In this document: one piece after another, positions 61,931 through 64,000 of the stretch | Numbering within the stretch: position 1 is the stretch's first letter | Layout: each line of letters opens with the position of its first letter | Source of the DNA: Candidatus Gastranaerophilales bacterium | GTDB taxonomy: Bacteria > Cyanobacteriota > Vampirovibrionia > Gastranaerophilales > Gastranaerophilaceae | Direction of reading: 5' to 3' | DNA length: 64,000 nucleotides | Assembly (NCBI GenBank): GCA_947630045.1 | Contig: CANRGC010000006.1 | Span: 41,245 to 105,244, forward strand | Program-made: the position numbers and the translations under genes | The notes under the pieces: generated by a model | The model's database searches: none | Seen by the model: the letters and a program-made list of their open reading frames with translations, nothing else | Told to the model about the DNA's origin: nothing

Positions 61931-63186
61931 TCTATGAAGCTTTGTATAATATGTTAAAATCGGCAAATACGACACTTCTTGCACAAGACTATGCCAAGCT
62001 TTCAAATTTTAACTATAAAATAAAAAATCAGGTTTTAAAAAATGCTTACCTTGCAAATAAAAACAAACGTCCGCTCTGCCAAGACACGGGTCAAGTCGTT
62101 GTCTTTCTTAAAATCGGGCAGAATATTCCCCTTGAAGGTGAATTTGTTTACGATGTTATAAATAAAGCGGTTAAAGATTGTTACACGGATAATTTTTTCA
62201 GAAAATCAGTGGTTAAAGACGCCGTTTTTGACCGTTCAAACACAAATACAAACACCCCCTGTATTATTCACACGGAATTTATAAAGGAAGACAAGGTTTC
62301 AATTTTGGTTGGCATTAAAGGCGGCGGAGCCGAGAATATGACTGCCTTAAAGATGATGAACCCCACCGCTTCCATAAATGATATTATCGATTTTGCAATT
62401 GAATGCGTTAAAAATGCGGGGGAAAATGCTTGTCCGCCAATGATTACAGGAATTGGTGTCGGCGGAACGGCGGAAGTTGCGGCGCTAAATGCTAAATATG
62501 CCTTATTTAAGGGAAAAAAACTCGATGTTGAAATTGATAACGTCCTTGAAACAAAAATTATCTCAAGCCCGACTCATATAGCTTCCATGCCCGTATGCGT
62601 AAACCTTAACTGCCACAGCATAAGACACCGTGAAGCCGTTATTGAGAACGATAAAATTAAATATTTTGAAGAAGATTATCCGATATATGATAAAGAATTA
62701 TCCTTTGACGCAAAAAAAGTGAAAGTTGACGATACAGAAACTTTAAAAAACTTGAAAACAGGTGATGAAATTTTGCTTTCGGGAAAAATTTATACGGCAA
62801 GAGATGCCGCCCACAAGAGGCTTGTTGATATGATTAAAAAAAATGAACCCTTGCCGATAAACCTTAAAGGGGCGGTTATTTTTTATGCGGGCCCCTGTCC
62901 TTGTGCGCCAAATGAAGTTATAGGACCTATCGGACCTACAACGTCAAAGAGAATGGATGTTTTTGCTCCGATTTTATATGAAAAAGGCGTTATTGCAACT
63001 GTCGGAAAAGGAAACAGAACGATTAAAGGCGGCAACAGACTTTATTTAAAAGCCATGGGCGGAGTTGCAACTTTATATCAAAGTTGTGTAAAATCGGCAA
63101 AAATTGCCGCATTTAAAGACTTGGGCACCGAAGCCATATATGAGCTTGAAGTTGTTGACATGCCTCTTTGTGTTGAAATAATTTAA
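61915..63186 (+). CDS. fumA: class I fumarate hydratase, alpha and beta parts fused
   Basis: Oxygen-sensitive [4Fe-4S] enzyme interconverting fumarate and malate. 423 residues. Alpha part: PLCQDTGQVVVFLKIG (cluster Cys), KGGGAENMTALKMMNP, then GENACPPMITGIGVGGTAE (second Cys). Beta part: GDEILLSGKIYTARDAAHKR, then GPCPCAPNEVIGPIGPTT and SKRMDVF. A tartrate dehydratase is the alternative, since the families overlap. The overlap with lipM implies one transcript. Fits the C4 metabolism of ppdK and oadAB. Confidence 0.93.
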   Translation: MQTKLIYEALYNMLKSANTTLLAQDYAKLSNFNYKIKNQVLKNAYLANKNKRPLCQDTGQVVVFLKIGQNIPLEGEFVYDVINKAVKDCYTDNFFRKSVVKDAVFDRSNTNTNTPCIIHTEFIKEDKVSILVGIKGGGAENMTALKMMNPTASINDIIDFAIECVKNAGENACPPMITGIGVGGTAEVAALNAKYALFKGKKLDVEIDNVLETKIISSPTHIASMPVCVNLNCHSIRHREAVIENDKIKYFEEDYPIYDKELSFDAKKVKVDDTETLKNLKTGDEILLSGKIYTARDAAHKRLVDMIKKNEPLPINLKGAVIFYAGPCPCAPNEVIGPIGPTTSKRMDVFAPILYEKGVIATVGKGNRTIKGGNRLYLKAMGGVATLYQSCVKSAKIAAFKDLGTEAIYELEVVDMPLCVEII

Positions 63187-63187
63187 G

Positions 63188-63216
63188 TTGACAATTAATT
63201 TTGTTCATTTTATATT
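63188..63216 (+). promoter_or_regulatory. rplU-rpmA promoter
   Basis: Consensus TTGACA (63188-63193), a 17-nt spacer and TATATT (63211-63216). The start near 63223 leaves a leader of about 73 nt before rplU. Confidence 0.75.
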
Positions 63217-63236
63217 TAAAAACTGTAAGAGAGGCT

Positions 63237-63272
63237 GATTGCGTCTAAATGCGAAATTAGTTCGCTGCAATC
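63237..63272 (+). promoter_or_regulatory. possible rplU leader structure
   Basis: GATTGC (63237-63242) pairs with GCAATC (63267-63272) in the leader ahead of rplU; the interior has further partial pairing (AATTAG/CTAAAT-type). A structured leader upstream of L21 is known in Firmicutes; here only the stem is seen. Confidence 0.35.
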
Positions 63273-63295
63273 CCTTAAAAGAAAGGACACAAACA

Positions 63296-63649
63296 ATGTA
63301 TGCAATCGTAGAAACCGGCGGCAAACAATATAAGCTTGAAGAAGGCAGATATGTTGATATTGAGCTTTTAGACAACGAAGTAAACGAAAAAGTTACTTTT
63401 GATAAAATTGTTATGCTCGTTAACGGAAAAAAATCAAAGGTAGGAACGCCTTACGTTGATTCTGCAACTGTTGAAGGCACAATTTTAAAACACGATAAAG
63501 CAAAAAAAATTATCGTTTTTAAACAACGTCCTAAAAAAGGTTACAGAAAAAAACAAGGTCACAGACAACAGTTCACAAGAGTTATGATTAACAAAATTAA
63601 CTCTAAGGCTTCTAAAAAAGCTGCAAGTGAAGAAACACAAGGAGAATAA
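63296..63649 (+). CDS. rplU: 50S ribosomal protein L21
   Basis: 117 residues from ATG 63296 (GAAAGGAC upstream); the frame opens earlier at 63239 but the conserved [20 protein letters not shown] fixes the start. The C-terminal [20 protein letters not shown] region is typical, ending in a Lys/Ser/Ala tail. Directly followed by rpmA after 2 nt. Confidence 0.97.
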   Translation: MYAIVETGGKQYKLEEGRYVDIELLDNEVNEKVTFDKIVMLVNGKKSKVGTPYVDSATVEGTILKHDKAKKIIVFKQRPKKGYRKKQGHRQQFTRVMINKINSKASKKAASEETQGE

Positions 63650-63651
63650 CA

Positions 63652-63906
63652 ATGGCACATAAGAAGGGACTAGGTTCAACCAAAAACGGCAGAGATTCTG
63701 AAAGCAAGCGCCTTGGTGTTAAAAAATTCGGCGGCGAAGAAGTTCTTGCCGGTAATATCTTAGTAAGACAAAGAGGAACAAAAGTTTTCCCCGGAAATAA
63801 CGTTGCGAAGGGTTCTGATGACACTTTGTTTGCGTTAATTGACGGCGTTGTTAAGTTTGAACCTCACAGAAGAACAAGAAAACAAGTTAGCGTATACGCA
63901 AAATAA
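63652..63906 (+). CDS. rpmA: 50S ribosomal protein L27
   Basis: 84 residues: [20 protein letters not shown] at the start, RLGVKKFGG and [13 protein letters not shown], then the [16 protein letters not shown] end. It lacks the N-terminal extension that Firmicutes cleave, so it begins at the mature form. AAGGAGAATAAC precedes ATG. Same operon as rplU. Confidence 0.98.
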   Translation: MAHKKGLGSTKNGRDSESKRLGVKKFGGEEVLAGNILVRQRGTKVFPGNNVAKGSDDTLFALIDGVVKFEPHRRTRKQVSVYAK

Positions 63907-63920
63907 GTTTATTTAATGTT

Positions 63921-63998
63921 GGGGGCGTAGCTCAGATTGGTTAGAGCGCATGCCTGTCACGCATGAGGTCGCGGGTTCGATCCCCGTCGTCCCCGCCA
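63921..63998 (+). tRNA. tRNA-Asp (GTC)
   Basis: Full cloverleaf: acceptor GGGGGCG pairs with CGTCCCC, D-arm GCTC...GAGC, anticodon arm CATGC-CTGTCAC-GCATG with anticodon GTC, and T-arm with TTCGATC. The 3' CCA (63996-63998) is encoded. It lies 14 nt after rpmA, probably on the same transcript or just downstream. Confidence 0.98.
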
Positions 63999-64000
63999 TT

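Overview
The window looks like chromosomal DNA from a low-GC, Gram-negative-type, anaerobic or fermentative bacterium. The evidence is a KDO pathway (kdsD, kdsC), an SLH-domain envelope protein, type IV pilin-like proteins, pyruvate phosphate dikinase, a biotin-dependent Na+-pumping decarboxylase, a class I Fe-S fumarase and a clostridial-type ferredoxin. Together with many lineage-restricted hypothetical proteins and an orphan flagellar/type III ATPase, this fits a gut Melainabacteria/Gastranaerophilales-like genome. That assignment is inference from gene content; there is no rRNA marker here. I see no insertion sequence, prophage, CRISPR array or transposase, so this is ordinary chromosome rather than an island.

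Layout. 1-10.4 kb: uvrA (3' end outside the window), a TPR-TonB protein with an ATP-grasp protein, ppdK, a hypothetical, pgeF and aroA. 10.5-17.9 kb: a small hypothetical, engB, a second small hypothetical, a 6S-like structured RNA, an orphan fliI/sctN ATPase, then oadB-oadA-birA and an LD-carboxypeptidase. 18-31 kb: dnaX, two tandem pseudopilin genes each with its own promoter, pyrimidine phosphorylase, rlmH, a dicarboxylate symporter, a GT-C glycosyltransferase, a pseudo-receiver/pseudo-GGDEF protein, kdsC-kdsD and a KDPG-aldolase-like gene. 31-45.4 kb: folate cyclo-ligase coupled to a 43-codon gene, HIT protein, secreted and membrane proteins of unknown function, ferredoxin, a peptide-binding protein, rfbD, SLH protein, radA, a Cys-His-Asp enzyme-like protein, ftsZ, spmAB and a TPR protein. 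45.6-54 kb: XRE regulator, a compact operon apt-gmk-coaBC-nif3-aroC-aroK-aroB, then prfB (with the programmed +1 frameshift) and hisS. 54-64 kb: HEAT-repeat protein, a membrane protein, a homocitrate-synthase-family gene, miaB, pgi, a minimal histidine kinase, lipM-fumarase, rplU-rpmA and tRNA-Asp.

How it fits together. ppdK, oadAB with its adjacent biotin ligase, the homocitrate/Re-citrate-synthase-like gene and the fumarase suggest a partial C4/TCA network around oxaloacetate with Na+ extrusion. Three aro genes sit together, with aroA elsewhere.

Most notable unexplained items: (1) a 38-bp element of fixed geometry found three times upstream of minus-strand genes of unknown function; (2) a 6S-like RNA just upstream of a type III ATPase that has no export partners here; (3) a protein with a plausible C-H-D catalytic triad whose N-terminal Pro-Val-Asn segment resembles that of a neighbouring TPR protein; (4) several genes where a consensus -10 box lies exactly 6 nt before ATG, which suggests leaderless mRNAs; (5) a biotin ligase whose usually conserved Gly-Arg-Gly-Arg loop is changed.
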